A DNA stretch of 64,000 bases from Peptococcaceae bacterium (lineage in GTDB: Bacteria > Bacillota > Desulfitobacteriia > Desulfitobacteriales > Syntrophobotulaceae), in the NCBI GenBank assembly GCA_009782825.1, contig WRII01000002.1, forward strand, positions 1 through 64,000, given 5' to 3'. The notes beneath the pieces were generated by a model, which made no database searches, had not been told where the DNA came from, and saw nothing but the letters and a program-made list of their open reading frames with translations. A program made the position numbers and the translations under genes. This document shows, in pieces, positions 8,134-16,700 of the stretch (position 1 is the stretch's first letter; every line of letters starts with the position of its first letter).

Positions 8134-9294
8134 TTACGAAGGGATCTGTGGGGAGGGTTGAGGCTCTTGTGCTTGCGTTGGCGGCTGTGGATTTTGTGTC
8201 TGGATATAATCCTGGGGATACCCCTGAGGATACCCTTGAGGATAGCTTTGGGGAGGGACCTGAGGAGGGGTCTGGGGAGGGGTCTGAGGAGTAGGGGGAA
8301 CCGGATAAGCTGCTTGAGGGGGTCCAACATTCGGAACGGCCTGATGGGCGGCTGCGGTTCCAATGCCGGCGCCAATGCCGGCGGCGGCGATCCCTGCGGC
8401 GCCGGCTCCTGCGGCGCCCAGCTCCTGGGCAGCCGCTGCCGGATTCACACCGGGGGCGATGCTGTCCAAGGGAGCGGCGGGAGTTTTGCCGAAACGACCG
8501 CGGAAAATCCCTCCGATTTTTCTCTGCACAAAGCCGCCGGCTTTTTTGGCATAGGAGCCGGCTTTGTTGAAAGCGCCTTTTGCGAAATCACCCTGAGTAA
8601 GCCGGGAACGAAAATCGTCTTTGACTTTCAGGACAATGGGGCCTTGAGGGCAGGCTTGAATTTTGCGTGGATCTTCAATGGAGATGACAACACGGGTATA
8701 ATTGGAGAGGGGGACAGGGCTGCGGAAAGACAGATGGCAGGCCCCGTCTCTGGAGGGAGTCATTTTTCCGGCGGCAAAGCCTTGTTGGCCTTTTTTGTCA
8801 ACGAGATAGGCTACATAGGCGGCCGAGGGGGTGTTGACAAATGTGGCGGGTGGGGGCAGTGAGGCCACAACCATCAATTGGAGTTCTCCGGATATGGTGG
8901 CGATGCCGCTTCCCGGGAATCCTTGCGTGGCCTCTAGTGTGTACTGTCTGACCCCTGAGGCGTTCATGGGAGACGGAGCTATCGGGGGAGTCATCTGACC
9001 GTAGCCGGAACCGTAGCCAGAACCGTAGCCGAAACCAGAGCCGAAACCAGAACCGAAACCGGCGCCGAGACCGGACTGACCGAAACTGGATCTGATTTGA
9101 TTGAAGGTAGTGGGGCGGCGGGGGGCGGATCCGGGCTGTCCTTGCATATAAGGAGACATTTGAGGGGCCATCTGGTTGGATCCCGGTCTTGAGGGGCCGG
9201 CCTGGTCGGGCTGACCGGGTATTTGAGGTCCCATGGCGTATGGCTGCCGGAATGATTGCGGAGATTGTCCAAAGGGATTTTTCTGGATCGAAAT
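8134..9294 (-). CDS. Gly/Gln/Pro-rich protein with a central RskA-like beta domain; probable AUU start
   Basis: 386 residues if started at ATT 9294. The N-terminal third is Gln/Pro/Met-rich with GSGFGSGFGYGSGYGSGYG-like repeats. A folded domain at about residues 110-230 has a YVAYLVDKKG..AGKMTPSRDG..LSNYTRVVISIED..PQGPIVL pattern, recalling the extracellular C-terminal domain of RskA-type anti-sigma factors. An Ala/Gly-rich hydrophobic stretch (about 300-320) and a PPQ/YPQG repeat tail follow. There is no N-terminal signal, so location is unclear. The first ATG (9234) lacks a ribosome binding site, whereas ATT 9294 is in frame and lies 8 bases after GGGAGG, giving MSIQKNPFGQSPQ. An ATC at 9300 is too close to the signal. 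Function unknown. Confidence 0.65.
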   Translation of the reverse strand: MSIQKNPFGQSPQSFRQPYAMGPQIPGQPDQAGPSRPGSNQMAPQMSPYMQGQPGSAPRRPTTFNQIRSSFGQSGLGAGFGSGFGSGFGYGSGYGSGYGQMTPPIAPSPMNASGVRQYTLEATQGFPGSGIATISGELQLMVVASLPPPATFVNTPSAAYVAYLVDKKGQQGFAAGKMTPSRDGACHLSFRSPVPLSNYTRVVISIEDPRKIQACPQGPIVLKVKDDFRSRLTQGDFAKGAFNKAGSYAKKAGGFVQRKIGGIFRGRFGKTPAAPLDSIAPGVNPAAAAQELGAAGAGAAGIAAAGIGAGIGTAAAHQAVPNVGPPQAAYPVPPTPQTPPQTPPQVPPQSYPQGYPQGYPQDYIQTQNPQPPTQAQEPQPSPQIPS

Positions 9295-9379
9295 GTTGAT
9301 CTCCTCCCAACATAAAACTGTTTAGGGAAAGTATAGAGCTACCTCATCATATGATTTTCCTGTTGCGATGTTACATGAC

Positions 9380-9447
9380 ATAAATAGAGGACAAAAATAA
9401 TTTCAAAATCGTTGGTGATTTTGAAATTATTTTTGTCCTCTATTTAT
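9380..9447. repeat. Perfect 31-bp palindrome in a divergent promoter region
   Basis: Arm 9380-9410 is exactly complementary to 9417-9447 with a GTTGGT loop. It lies between two divergently transcribed genes, so it is not at the 3' end of either. It may insulate or regulate them. Confidence 0.9.
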
Positions 9448-9521
9448 CTATTTATCATCGGTTACATATGGAATTTCATTATCGCGTATGCTAAGATATA
9501 GACAGAGAGGAGAGATGTCAG

Positions 9522-10001
9522 ATGAGTGCAGCGATTGCTTTTGTTGTCATCCTCATAGGGATTCTGCTGATTAGCGCTGAGATCTTTTTGTTGACGGGGA
9601 CAAGCGTATCTGGGATTGCCGGGATTGCCTTGGTTTTGTTTGGTATTTGGCTATTTTCGGATAGTTTGCTCCAAGGAGCCTTGATTTTTATCATTGTCAC
9701 GATTGTTGTGGCCGCACTTCTCGTGGTTGGCCATTATACGGGGCACTTGAGGCGCATGTGGCGGAGATTTTCGCTGCGGTCTGAGCAGAGGAATGATGAG
9801 GGGTATGTGGCGCCGGATCCCGGATATCAGAAATATCTGCATAAGGATGGTCACGCGATGACGGTTTTGCGTCCGGCGGGGACGGCCATGATTGACGGAG
9901 ATCGTTTGGATGTTGTGACAGAAGGGGACTATATTGGGCAGGGCGAAGCTGTTCGTGTCGTTGCCGTAGAAGGTGTCCGGATTATTGTTGGCAGACTCTG
10001 A
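9522..10001 (+). CDS. NfeD-like membrane protein with C-terminal OB-fold
   Basis: 159 residues: two or three membrane helices within residues 1-72, then a soluble OB-fold with the NfeD signature LRPAGTAMIDGDRLDVVTEG and GEAVRVVAVEG. Short NfeD proteins are partners of prohibitin/flotillin-family (SPFH) membrane proteins, and floA follows directly, as in the yqeZ-floA-type operon of Bacillus. It probably helps organise membrane microdomains. A GAGGAGAG signal precedes the start. The 122-base gap to floA contains tandem repeats. Confidence 0.9.
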   Translation: MSAAIAFVVILIGILLISAEIFLLTGTSVSGIAGIALVLFGIWLFSDSLLQGALIFIIVTIVVAALLVVGHYTGHLRRMWRRFSLRSEQRNDEGYVAPDPGYQKYLHKDGHAMTVLRPAGTAMIDGDRLDVVTEGDYIGQGEAVRVVAVEGVRIIVGRL

Positions 10002-10011
10002 GAGATCCCCT

Positions 10012-10106
10012 ATGTCACAGGGTAAGATGTCACAGGGTCACATGATGTCATAGGGCAAAATGTGACAGGGTAAAATGATGTCACAGGGTAAAATGTGACA
10101 GGGTAA
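10012..10106 (+). repeat. Tandem ATGTCACAGGGTAA-type repeats between nfeD and floA
   Basis: About six imperfect units of ATGTCACAGGGTAA or AATGTGACAGGGTAA fill the intergenic space. The GTCACA/TGTGAC pieces are mutually complementary, so the transcript could fold into alternative hairpins. Confidence 0.85.
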
Positions 10107-10123
10107 AAAAGGGAGGCTGGGTT

Positions 10124-11122
10124 ATGTTTGTTGAAAGTTTATTTATTGTTGTCATTGGGATTATCGCGGCGATTATCCTTTTCGCCATTCTTTTTACGTT
10201 TATCCCGGTGGGTCTGTGGATTTCCGCTATGGCGGCGGGGGTGAATGTGGGGATTTTCAATCTGGTGGGGATGCGCCTCAGGCGTGTTCAGCCGATCCGT
10301 ATTGTCACCCCTCTGATTAAAGCTCATAAAGCGGGCCTGAAACACACGTCGGCTCAACTTGAGGCTCATTACTTAGCGGGCGGGAATGTCGATAAAGTCA
10401 TTAATGCTCTGATTGCCGCCGAACGGGCAGGGATCCCGCTGCCTTTTGAGCGCGCGGCAGCCATCGACTTGGCGGGCCGGGATGTCTTGGATGCTGTCCG
10501 GATGTCGGTTAATCCGAAGGTTATTGAAACGCCGATTGTTTCGGCGGTGGCGTCCAACGGGATTGAGCTTCGCGTTGTGGCCCGCGTGACGGTGCGTGCC
10601 AATATTGACCGTCTGGTCGGAGGGGCCGGAGAGGAAACGGTTTTGGCCCGGGTTGGGGAAGGTGTTGTCAGCAGTATCGGAAGCTCGGCGTCCCACAAGG
10701 ATGTTTTGGAGAATCCGGATGTTGTGTCCAAGACGGTGCTGGCTAAAGGGCTTGATTCCGGGACGGCTTTTGAGATTTTGTCTATTGATATTGCCGATGT
10801 GGATGTGGGCAGAAATATTGGGGCTCAGCTGCAGACGGATCAGGCTGAGGCTGATAAGCGTATTGCTCAGGCGAAGGCCGAAGAACGCCGGGCTATGGCG
10901 GTGGCTCAGGAACAGGAGATGCGCGCCAGGGTTGAAGAAATGCGGGCGAAAGTGGTTCTGGCTGAAGCGGAAGTGCCTCTGGCGATGGCGGCCGCGCTGC
11001 GCGACGGTAACTTGGGGGTTATGGACTACTACAATCTCAAAAATATTGTTGCGGATACCCAGATGCGTGATACGATAGCCCGTTCCTCCTCTGATGATGG
11101 AAATACTAAGCCCCAGAAATAG
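10124..11122 (+). CDS. floA: Flotillin-like protein FloA
   Basis: 332 residues, the usual length for FloA (YqfA). An N-terminal hydrophobic hairpin (about residues 5-50) anchors it to the inner membrane leaflet. The following SPFH-like region includes [38 protein letters not shown] and the [12 protein letters not shown] segment. The C-terminal third is a coiled coil rich in Ala, Glu and Arg ([21 protein letters not shown]). FloA scaffolds functional membrane microdomains that host signalling and secretion proteins. GGGAGG precedes ATG 10124. Genomic pairing with NfeD supports the assignment. Confidence 0.96.
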   Translation: MFVESLFIVVIGIIAAIILFAILFTFIPVGLWISAMAAGVNVGIFNLVGMRLRRVQPIRIVTPLIKAHKAGLKHTSAQLEAHYLAGGNVDKVINALIAAERAGIPLPFERAAAIDLAGRDVLDAVRMSVNPKVIETPIVSAVASNGIELRVVARVTVRANIDRLVGGAGEETVLARVGEGVVSSIGSSASHKDVLENPDVVSKTVLAKGLDSGTAFEILSIDIADVDVGRNIGAQLQTDQAEADKRIAQAKAEERRAMAVAQEQEMRARVEEMRAKVVLAEAEVPLAMAAALRDGNLGVMDYYNLKNIVADTQMRDTIARSSSDDGNTKPQK

Positions 11123-11196
11123 ATAGAGTGCCGGATCCAACAGGGGCTGTTGCGGAATTATTCGTTTTGCAGCAGCCTCCATAGGAGGTGAATCCC

Positions 11197-11664
11197 TTGA
11201 GTCCCGTAATAACCTTTATCATTATTGCGATTGTTCTGTACACTATTTTCAAGCCTAGAAGCAAACCGGATCGCACAAGTGATCCGACTGTGCCGCGCCC
11301 AGGATCGCACCCAGGACCGCACCCGGGATCGTACCCGGGATCGCACCCAGGGCCGCACTTTCCAGAGGAGGGGAACACACAGAGGAAGACTATGGTTGAA
11401 CAAAGGATGAGGGAACAGGGAAAAGGACGAGAACAGGGGTTTTCGGAAAAGTCTGCCCTGGATGACAGATTTGGCGCCCGCAAAGCTGCGTTTAGGGCGC
11501 TTGACCCTGAACCTTCCCCCGTCATGTATAAAAAAGCTGCTGGTGGGACACTGTTAAGGATGGAACGCGCGAGCATTGTCCAGGGATTTATTTGGAGTCA
11601 GGTTTTAGGAGATCCGGCATGCAAGCGTCCTCCAGGCGCCTATAGACGTGGAGGGGTTCCATAG
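11197..11664 (+). CDS. Single-pass membrane protein with a Pro/Gly/His repeat, unknown function
   Basis: 155 residues; N-terminal helix (VITFIIIAIVLYTIF, about residues 4-18), then a PGSHPGPHPGSYPG-type repeat encoded by 12-base tandem DNA repeats (about 11302-11360), a basic/glutamine-rich region, and a C-terminal part containing RASIVQGFIWSQVLG that recalls a conserved peptide in short proteins downstream of floA. It occupies the place of yqfB in the Bacillus nfeD-floA operon but is not similar enough to name. TTG 11197 lies 8 bases after AGGAGG; the GTG at 11188 overlaps that signal. Confidence 0.65.
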   Translation: MSPVITFIIIAIVLYTIFKPRSKPDRTSDPTVPRPGSHPGPHPGSYPGSHPGPHFPEEGNTQRKTMVEQRMREQGKGREQGFSEKSALDDRFGARKAAFRALDPEPSPVMYKKAAGGTLLRMERASIVQGFIWSQVLGDPACKRPPGAYRRGGVP

Positions 11665-11690
11665 AGTGCGAAACAAGGAGGCCCCCTGTT

Positions 11691-12617
11691 ATGGCTATGG
11701 CGAATGAGATTGGGAGTTCCATTCTTCTGAATAGTGGAACGAACGAGGCTGAGGTTGTTGAGTTCAGTATCCAAAATGTCATACTCGGCATCAACGTTGT
11801 TAAAGTTAGGGAGATTATTGTTCCGATTACTCCGGTGGAAATTCCTCTGGCTCATCCGTGTATGGAGGGAATTATTCAATTGCGTGGCGCTGTTATTCCT
11901 GTTATTGATTTGGCTAAATTCCTGCGCTTACCTCCTTCAGAAAATCCAAGCCAGGATAAATTTATTATTACAGAATTCAATCAAAGTAAATATGCTTTTC
12001 ATGTTCATAATGTCCAGCGTATTCATCGGTTTTCCTGGTCGCGTATCGAAAAGCCTTCGGATATCAACCTGCATGAACAGAACTGTGTAACAGGGCTGAT
12101 CAGGTTTGAGGAAAAGATGATATTGCTGCTGGATTTTGAGCGGATTATTTTGGAGATTTCTCCGGAAATAAACGAAGAGATTCATAAAGAACTTCAAGAT
12201 TTGGCCGACCAAAATCCGGCCCAATCCACTAAGAGGATCATTATCGCGGAAGATTCCCCGATGCTGAGAAAGGTCTTGCAGGAGTACCTTCCGAAAGTGG
12301 GGTATAGCCAGCTCACGTTCTTTCAAAATGGGCAGGAGGCGTGGGATTATTTGTTGAAGGTTATAGAAAGGCATGGGAAAAATTATAGAGAAGAAGTGGA
12401 TCTTGTAATCACGGATATTGAGATGCCTCAGATGGATGGCCATTATCTGACAAGAAATATCAAGGAGCATCCGATGCTTGCGGGTTTGCCTGTCATAATC
12501 TTTTCGTCTCTTATCACGGACGATTTACGCCACAAGGGTGAATCTGTCGGAGCGGACGCTCAAATCAGTAAACCTCAGCATGTGGAACTGGCGAAGGTGA
12601 TCGGAGAGTTAACCTGA
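11691..12617 (+). CDS. cheV: Chemotaxis coupling protein CheV (CheW domain plus receiver)
   Basis: 308 residues. CheW-like domain at about 18-165 (VVEFSIQNVILGINVVKVREI, GIIQLRGAVIPVIDL) followed by a response-regulator receiver at about 180-305 with the acidic pair AEDSPM, the phosphorylatable Asp in LVITDIEMPQMDG and Lys in QISKPQ. CheV couples chemoreceptors to CheA and its phosphorylation mediates adaptation. AAGGAGG precedes the start. No cheA or cheW lies nearby; the closest chemotaxis gene is the CZB chemoreceptor 10 kb downstream. Confidence 0.95.
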   Translation: MAMANEIGSSILLNSGTNEAEVVEFSIQNVILGINVVKVREIIVPITPVEIPLAHPCMEGIIQLRGAVIPVIDLAKFLRLPPSENPSQDKFIITEFNQSKYAFHVHNVQRIHRFSWSRIEKPSDINLHEQNCVTGLIRFEEKMILLLDFERIILEISPEINEEIHKELQDLADQNPAQSTKRIIIAEDSPMLRKVLQEYLPKVGYSQLTFFQNGQEAWDYLLKVIERHGKNYREEVDLVITDIEMPQMDGHYLTRNIKEHPMLAGLPVIIFSSLITDDLRHKGESVGADAQISKPQHVELAKVIGELT

Positions 12618-12663
12618 GGGTTGAAGATACAGTGTTGTTATTGTGTTATCATACATTTCTATT

Positions 12664-12707
12664 GCGGCTTCGTGGGGGGTTATTGCTCAGCGCGACAGCC
12701 GCCTTTT
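12664..12707 (+). terminator. Possible terminator of cheV
   Basis: GCGGCTTCGTG (12664-12674) pairs with CGCGACAGCCGC (12691-12702, one bulged base), followed by CTTTT. Confidence 0.5.
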
Positions 12708-12797
12708 GTGTCCGTGTCCAGTATATGGCATATGGGGAATGAGATCAACAAAACGCTGGAAAATTAAAGGTGTATATTGATTTGGAAAGAAACCCCT

Positions 12798-13257
12798 TTA
12801 TTGTCGAGCGGAAGGGACTTTAGTCCTATTGCAGGGGGGGTCAGGGCTGGCGATGCCGAGCAGGATGGGGATGCGTTCGCGTTCTTCGGGCGGCGCGGCC
12901 TGGAGGCATTCGTCGATGGCGGGTGCGGCCAGATCGACGACTTTATCCAGTCCTTCCCACCAATGGGGCAGATCGGCTTTCAACGAATAGGGATATAACG
13001 CCTCCAAAGCGTTGGGGAGCCTGAATAGAGTGGCTGTCCAGGCCGCCCAAAAACGGCAGGGTTCATCGTTATCTTCGAGATGGGCGCAGATTTGGGCTGC
13101 GAGGTCGCGGCGCAGTACGGAAATCATCGAAGACGATGCGGCGGACATTCTGCACATCATGCCCGCGATAGAACTGCCAAGGCAAGGCAAGAAAGATATT
13201 ACCTATTACCGCAAAGTCTGGCAGCAGCGCATCGACCCAAAAGGAGGAGCGCTCCAT
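12798..13257 (-). pseudogene. Remnant of a HEAT-repeat-like protein gene, apparently frameshifted
   Basis: On the minus strand, one frame from ATG 13257 reads MERSSFWVDALLPDFAVIG and continues to RRIVFDDFRT near 13120, then loses sense; a second frame continues with DLAAQICAHLEDNDEPCRFWAAWTATLF and ends at 12798. The CRFWAAW-type motif resembles HEAT-like repeat proteins (perhaps the TIGR02270 type). Neither frame alone has a good ribosome binding site, so this looks like a decayed fragment joined by a frameshift. It lies next to an Rpn-type nuclease gene and a group II intron, a region of accessory DNA. The identification is tentative. Confidence 0.3.
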
Positions 13258-13360
13258 ACGATGCGCGACAAGTGAATGCCATTCTTGAAAATGCCAATAA
13301 AATCACATATAATATGGGTATAAGCGATAGGGATAAAAAATCAATAGAACAAGGGACTGT

Positions 13361-14028
13361 ATGCCTATGGATATAGAATCTGTGGAAACATCACAACACA
13401 CACATGAGCTGCTTGACCATGCGCTTGCGCAAATCACCAAGCAGCCCAAACGCCGGTATTCCCAGCAAGAAATTGACGAAGCCCGCGGTAACCTGGCCCT
13501 AATGAACGACCGAGTCTTTATGGTCACATTTTGTGATAACAAAAACAACCCCATCATCACAGGAATCGTCAACGCCCTGCGCAAGATCCACGCTCTTGCC
13601 CCAATCCCGCCCATAGAGCGGACAACAGTTCAAAACGTGTCGCTCATCGATGTCTTAGGCCGTGGAATGATCGGCGATTTGCTGGGCAAAGGCGCCTTTA
13701 TCAACATCGCCATCGAAGTTCAAAAAGGCGCCCAAAACGACTACGCCGTCCGCGGCACACTCACCTCCAGCAACGCCATGCGCACACACTTCAAACCAGG
13801 GGATACTTTCACAGAAGCCCCGGATGTTATCGGGATCAATATTTTGGGATTCGCGCTGCCGGAACTGGCGAACAGGAAAATGTTTTGCTCCCGGATCATC
13901 CGGGCAGAATATGAAAGCAAAGAACCCTTTTTAGCCGAAAAGTATTCCGATTACTACATCGAGCTGCCGAAGCAGGACACTTGGACAAAAGAAAGTTTGC
14001 CGGAAGCATACCATGATTTATGGGATTC
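13361..14028 (+). CDS. Rpn/PD-(D/E)XK nuclease family transposase-like protein, exon 1 (interrupted by group II intron)
   Basis: Encodes about 222 residues of a PDDEXK_2/Rpn family protein (recombination-promoting nuclease and relatives). The core has Asp in LIDVLG and the E-x-Q of NIAIEVQ, the expected catalytic residues, and the family's DLW motif near the break (LPEAYHDLWD). Without splicing, the frame runs on to a stop at 14068. The rest of the family sequence resumes at 16263 after a group II intron. The phase fits: exon 1 must leave two bases of a codon and exon 2 begins with the third. A splice at 14028 is therefore a working boundary, uncertain by a few bases. Confidence 0.7.
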
Positions 14029-16262
14029 CGCGACACGAGGTCGCTTAACATATAGTTTACAAAGATAAAACCCGCAATTCCGTTTGCGGTAGCCTACCTT
14101 CACCTGCGTTGCCGGTAACAGCAAGGTGGGAAAGCTGAAGGGACAATGTAGCCCTGATAGTAATATCGCAGAGAAAATCGCGAGAGGATCTCAATGGCTG
14201 TTAGCAACAAACGGCTAGGGAGCTAGGCTCAGGTGGCATGGCTGGTAAATTCGAATCTCCGATAAATGTCGTAAAAATCAACAGGCCAAAACTGCTGACA
14301 GGCCTGAACCAAAACGGTACGCAGCTGGATAACTCACTGATCCCTTGAGTTACACGGACATAAAAGCTGCCGGCAGAAAGGAGAAGCCTAAACTACCTAT
14401 GGCTGTATAGCCAGATGTGTTAAGCGGAACGTAGTAACCCCATATATCTCTCATGCCTGAATACCTGAAGAGCCGGGAGGTATGAGTAAGCCAACCGTGA
14501 GGAAGGCCGAACGATATGTGGGACTGGTAGAAATCCAGAAGCGAAGGCCGTCCTGTAATGGGACGGATAGGGGTTCAAAATTTGCCCCACGCGAAAGCGG
14601 GCAGACGGGAGAGTAGGTGCTCGATCACGAGAGAACCTGTCAAACCTTCGAAGGGAGAAAAGCAGATGAACGGTGCTCACGCAACGTGTGCGTCCCCCTA
14701 TCAGAGTAAGGCTTGGGACCAGATCAACTGGGACCAGTGCCGAAAAATGATCAGAAAGCTACAGGCGCGTATCGTGAAGGCTATTCAGGGAGGCAGATGG
14801 GGAAAGGTGAAAGCCTTGCAGCATCTGTTAACCCACTCGTGGTCAGCTAAGGCTCTGGCAGTAAAACGAGTGACAGAGAACCGTGGCAAAAACACACCTG
14901 GGGTCGACAAAACCATATGGCCGACCAAGGAAACCAGATTCAAGGCGATATCCGCACTCAAACAGCGCGGGTATCAGCCAAAACCACTCAGACGGGTCTA
15001 CATCCCAAAGGCAGGAAACAGCTATAAAATGCGCCCATTAAGCGTACCAACTATGTTCGATCGCGCGATGCAAACCTTATACAAGCTTGCATTGGAACCT
15101 ATCGCCGAAACAACCGGAGATCCGAATTCATACGGATTTAGACCACACAGATCCACACATGACGCCATCTGCCAGTGCCATACATGCCTGTCACGGGACA
15201 AAAGCGCAAAGTGGATATTAGAAGGCGACATCAAAAGTGCATTCGACAACGTCAGTCATGATTGGATCATGGAAAACATCCCGATTGACAAGGTCATCTT
15301 AAGAAAGTTTATAAAATGCGGTTATATCGATACGGGAAAACTCTTTCCAACCGAACAGGGAACCGGCCAAGGGTCAGTCATTAGTCCTGTCATTTTTAAC
15401 ATGGTGCTGGATGGAATGGAGCCAGAAATCAAACGATTAGCCAAGAAGATCAAAGTGAGGGATCACAAGCATCCAAAGATCAACGTAATACGTTATGCGG
15501 ATGATTTTGTGGTTACCGGCGACAACAGGGAGATCCTAGAACAAGAGATCAAACCACTCGTTGAAGAATTTCTTAGCAAACGCGGCCTGCACCTCTCGGA
15601 AGAAAAGACAATAATCACCCACATCGACGAAGGATTCGACTTCCTGGGATGGAATGTGCGAAAGTACAAGGGCAAACTGCTCATCAAACCCGCAAAGAAG
15701 AAGACGATCGCTTTTACAAACGAAATACGGGACGCCATCAAAAGCAAGAAAACTGCCAAACAGGAAAGCCTAATCAGAATACTGAATCCCAAAATAATAG
15801 GATGGGCGCACCACCACCGCAGAGTTTGTGCCAAAAAGACGTATTCTTGGGTAGATCATCAAATCTGGAACTGTCTATGGAAATGGGCAAAACGCAGACA
15901 CCCGGACAAGGGTAAGAAATGGATTGCGGGAAAATACTTTCATCGTATTGGTGATAACAACTGGGTATTCAGTGTGAGAAACAACCCAGAAGGCCAATAT
16001 CAGACACTCCATCTGGCTGCATCAACAAAGATTAGACGGCATGTCATGGTAAAATCTGCGTTGAATCCATTTGACAAAAACTGGTGGGGATATCTGGAGA
16101 ACCGCAAGAAACGTAAATACAGGACAGAGGTTGGAGCCGCTGATCTCATTGTATAGCTGGTCTTACACTGCGTAAGGTTTACGAGGGCTTGAACCGTATG
16201 AAGCGAAAGTTTCACGTACGGCTCTGAGAAGGCTGAGGCGGTGGCAACACCGCCTTGGCTAT
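14029..16262 (+). mobile_element. Group II intron (CL-type) inserted in an Rpn-family gene
   Basis: A structured region of about 640 bases (domains I-IV) precedes a reverse transcriptase/maturase gene, followed by domain V (about 16186-16227, GAACCGTATG..GAAA..CACGTACGGCTC) and a domain VI hairpin (GGCGGTG GCAA CACCGCC). The ends are inferred from where the host reading frame breaks and resumes. The 5' end lacks the usual GTGYG: the hairpin GCGACACGAGGTCGC near 14030 is preceded by TTCC. In domain V the AGC triad position reads AAC opposite C instead of G opposite U. The element may be slow, inactive or diverged. Confidence 0.85.
14666..16156 (+). CDS. ltrA: Group II intron-encoded reverse transcriptase/maturase
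   Basis: 496 residues. RT-0 and fingers region with NRGKNTPGVDK, palm motifs NSYGFRPHRSTHDA, GDIKSAFDNVSHDWI, GTGQGSVISPVIFN and the catalytic VIRYADDFVV; then the maturase (domain X) region with GFDFLGWNVRKY and the RRHPDKGKKWIAGKYF segment typical of chloroplast-like (CL) introns. The protein stops at VGAADLIV, before the HNH endonuclease domain common in CL proteins, so retrohoming would rely on endonuclease-independent routes. It promotes splicing and reverse transcription of its intron. ATG 14666 follows GAAGGGAG; a longer frame from 14558 overlaps intron structure. Confidence 0.95.
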   Translation: MNGAHATCASPYQSKAWDQINWDQCRKMIRKLQARIVKAIQGGRWGKVKALQHLLTHSWSAKALAVKRVTENRGKNTPGVDKTIWPTKETRFKAISALKQRGYQPKPLRRVYIPKAGNSYKMRPLSVPTMFDRAMQTLYKLALEPIAETTGDPNSYGFRPHRSTHDAICQCHTCLSRDKSAKWILEGDIKSAFDNVSHDWIMENIPIDKVILRKFIKCGYIDTGKLFPTEQGTGQGSVISPVIFNMVLDGMEPEIKRLAKKIKVRDHKHPKINVIRYADDFVVTGDNREILEQEIKPLVEEFLSKRGLHLSEEKTIITHIDEGFDFLGWNVRKYKGKLLIKPAKKKTIAFTNEIRDAIKSKKTAKQESLIRILNPKIIGWAHHHRRVCAKKTYSWVDHQIWNCLWKWAKRRHPDKGKKWIAGKYFHRIGDNNWVFSVRNNPEGQYQTLHLAASTKIRRHVMVKSALNPFDKNWWGYLENRKKRKYRTEVGAADLIV

Positions 16263-16686
16263 TCGGCTGTGCTGCATTTTCAGAACCAAAACAAAAGATC
16301 TTGAGGAGGTCGCGCATATGCAAGCCATAACAAATCCTGACGCCCTGGAATTGCTGGAAGAAGTGAAGAAAACCGTGGCACCCAATGATTTTGTTGATGA
16401 AACACTGGATCGGAAGAGCGAGTTGGAACAATTGCGGAATTATATCATTAGGGAGAATCAGAAAGCCGCACAGAAAGCCGCACAGAAAGCCGCACAGGAA
16501 GCTGCAGAAGCCGCACAGGAAGCTGCAGAAGCCGCACAGGAAGCCGCACAAGCCGCACAAAAAACAGCGGAAGATCTATTGGTCTTGGCTCTTCAAGCCA
16601 ATTCTCCTCATGATACTGTGGAAGCCATGCGGCGACGCACAGGGATTACAAAGGAGAGACTTGCAGAGTTAAGAGAGCAAGTGTAG
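16263..16686 (+). CDS. Rpn/PD-(D/E)XK nuclease family protein, exon 2
   Basis: Encodes about 141 residues in phase with exon 1: FRTKTKDLEEVAHMQ then LELLEEVKKT, typical of the C-terminal half of Rpn-family proteins, followed by a long Ala/Gln heptad-like repeat (QKAAQKAAQEAAEAAQEAA, DNA repeats about 16458-16560) and a C-terminal RRRTGITKERLAELREQV helix common in this family. An in-frame ATG at 16318 preceded by GAGGAGG could allow separate translation of this part. The repeat tract is of the kind that expands and shrinks by slippage. Confidence 0.7.
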
Positions 16687-16700
16687 GCAGATGACAGATT

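Noticed and set aside
8113-8862. Plus-strand frame opposite the low-complexity protein gene
   Set aside because: Arises from the Gly/Pro/Gln repeat codons of the minus-strand gene; no family features.
8798-9313. Minus-strand frame from ATG 9313 after GGGAGGAG context
   Set aside because: The ATG precedes the ribosome binding site and the translation is Arg/Pro-rich shadow sequence; the AUU frame is coherent instead.
14240-14262. TTCGAATC T-loop-like sequence suggesting a tRNA
   Set aside because: Lies in the structured part of the group II intron; no acceptor stem or anticodon arm fits.
14558-14665. N-terminal extension of the intron maturase
   Set aside because: Overlaps intron RNA structure; ATG 14666 has a GAAGGGAG signal.
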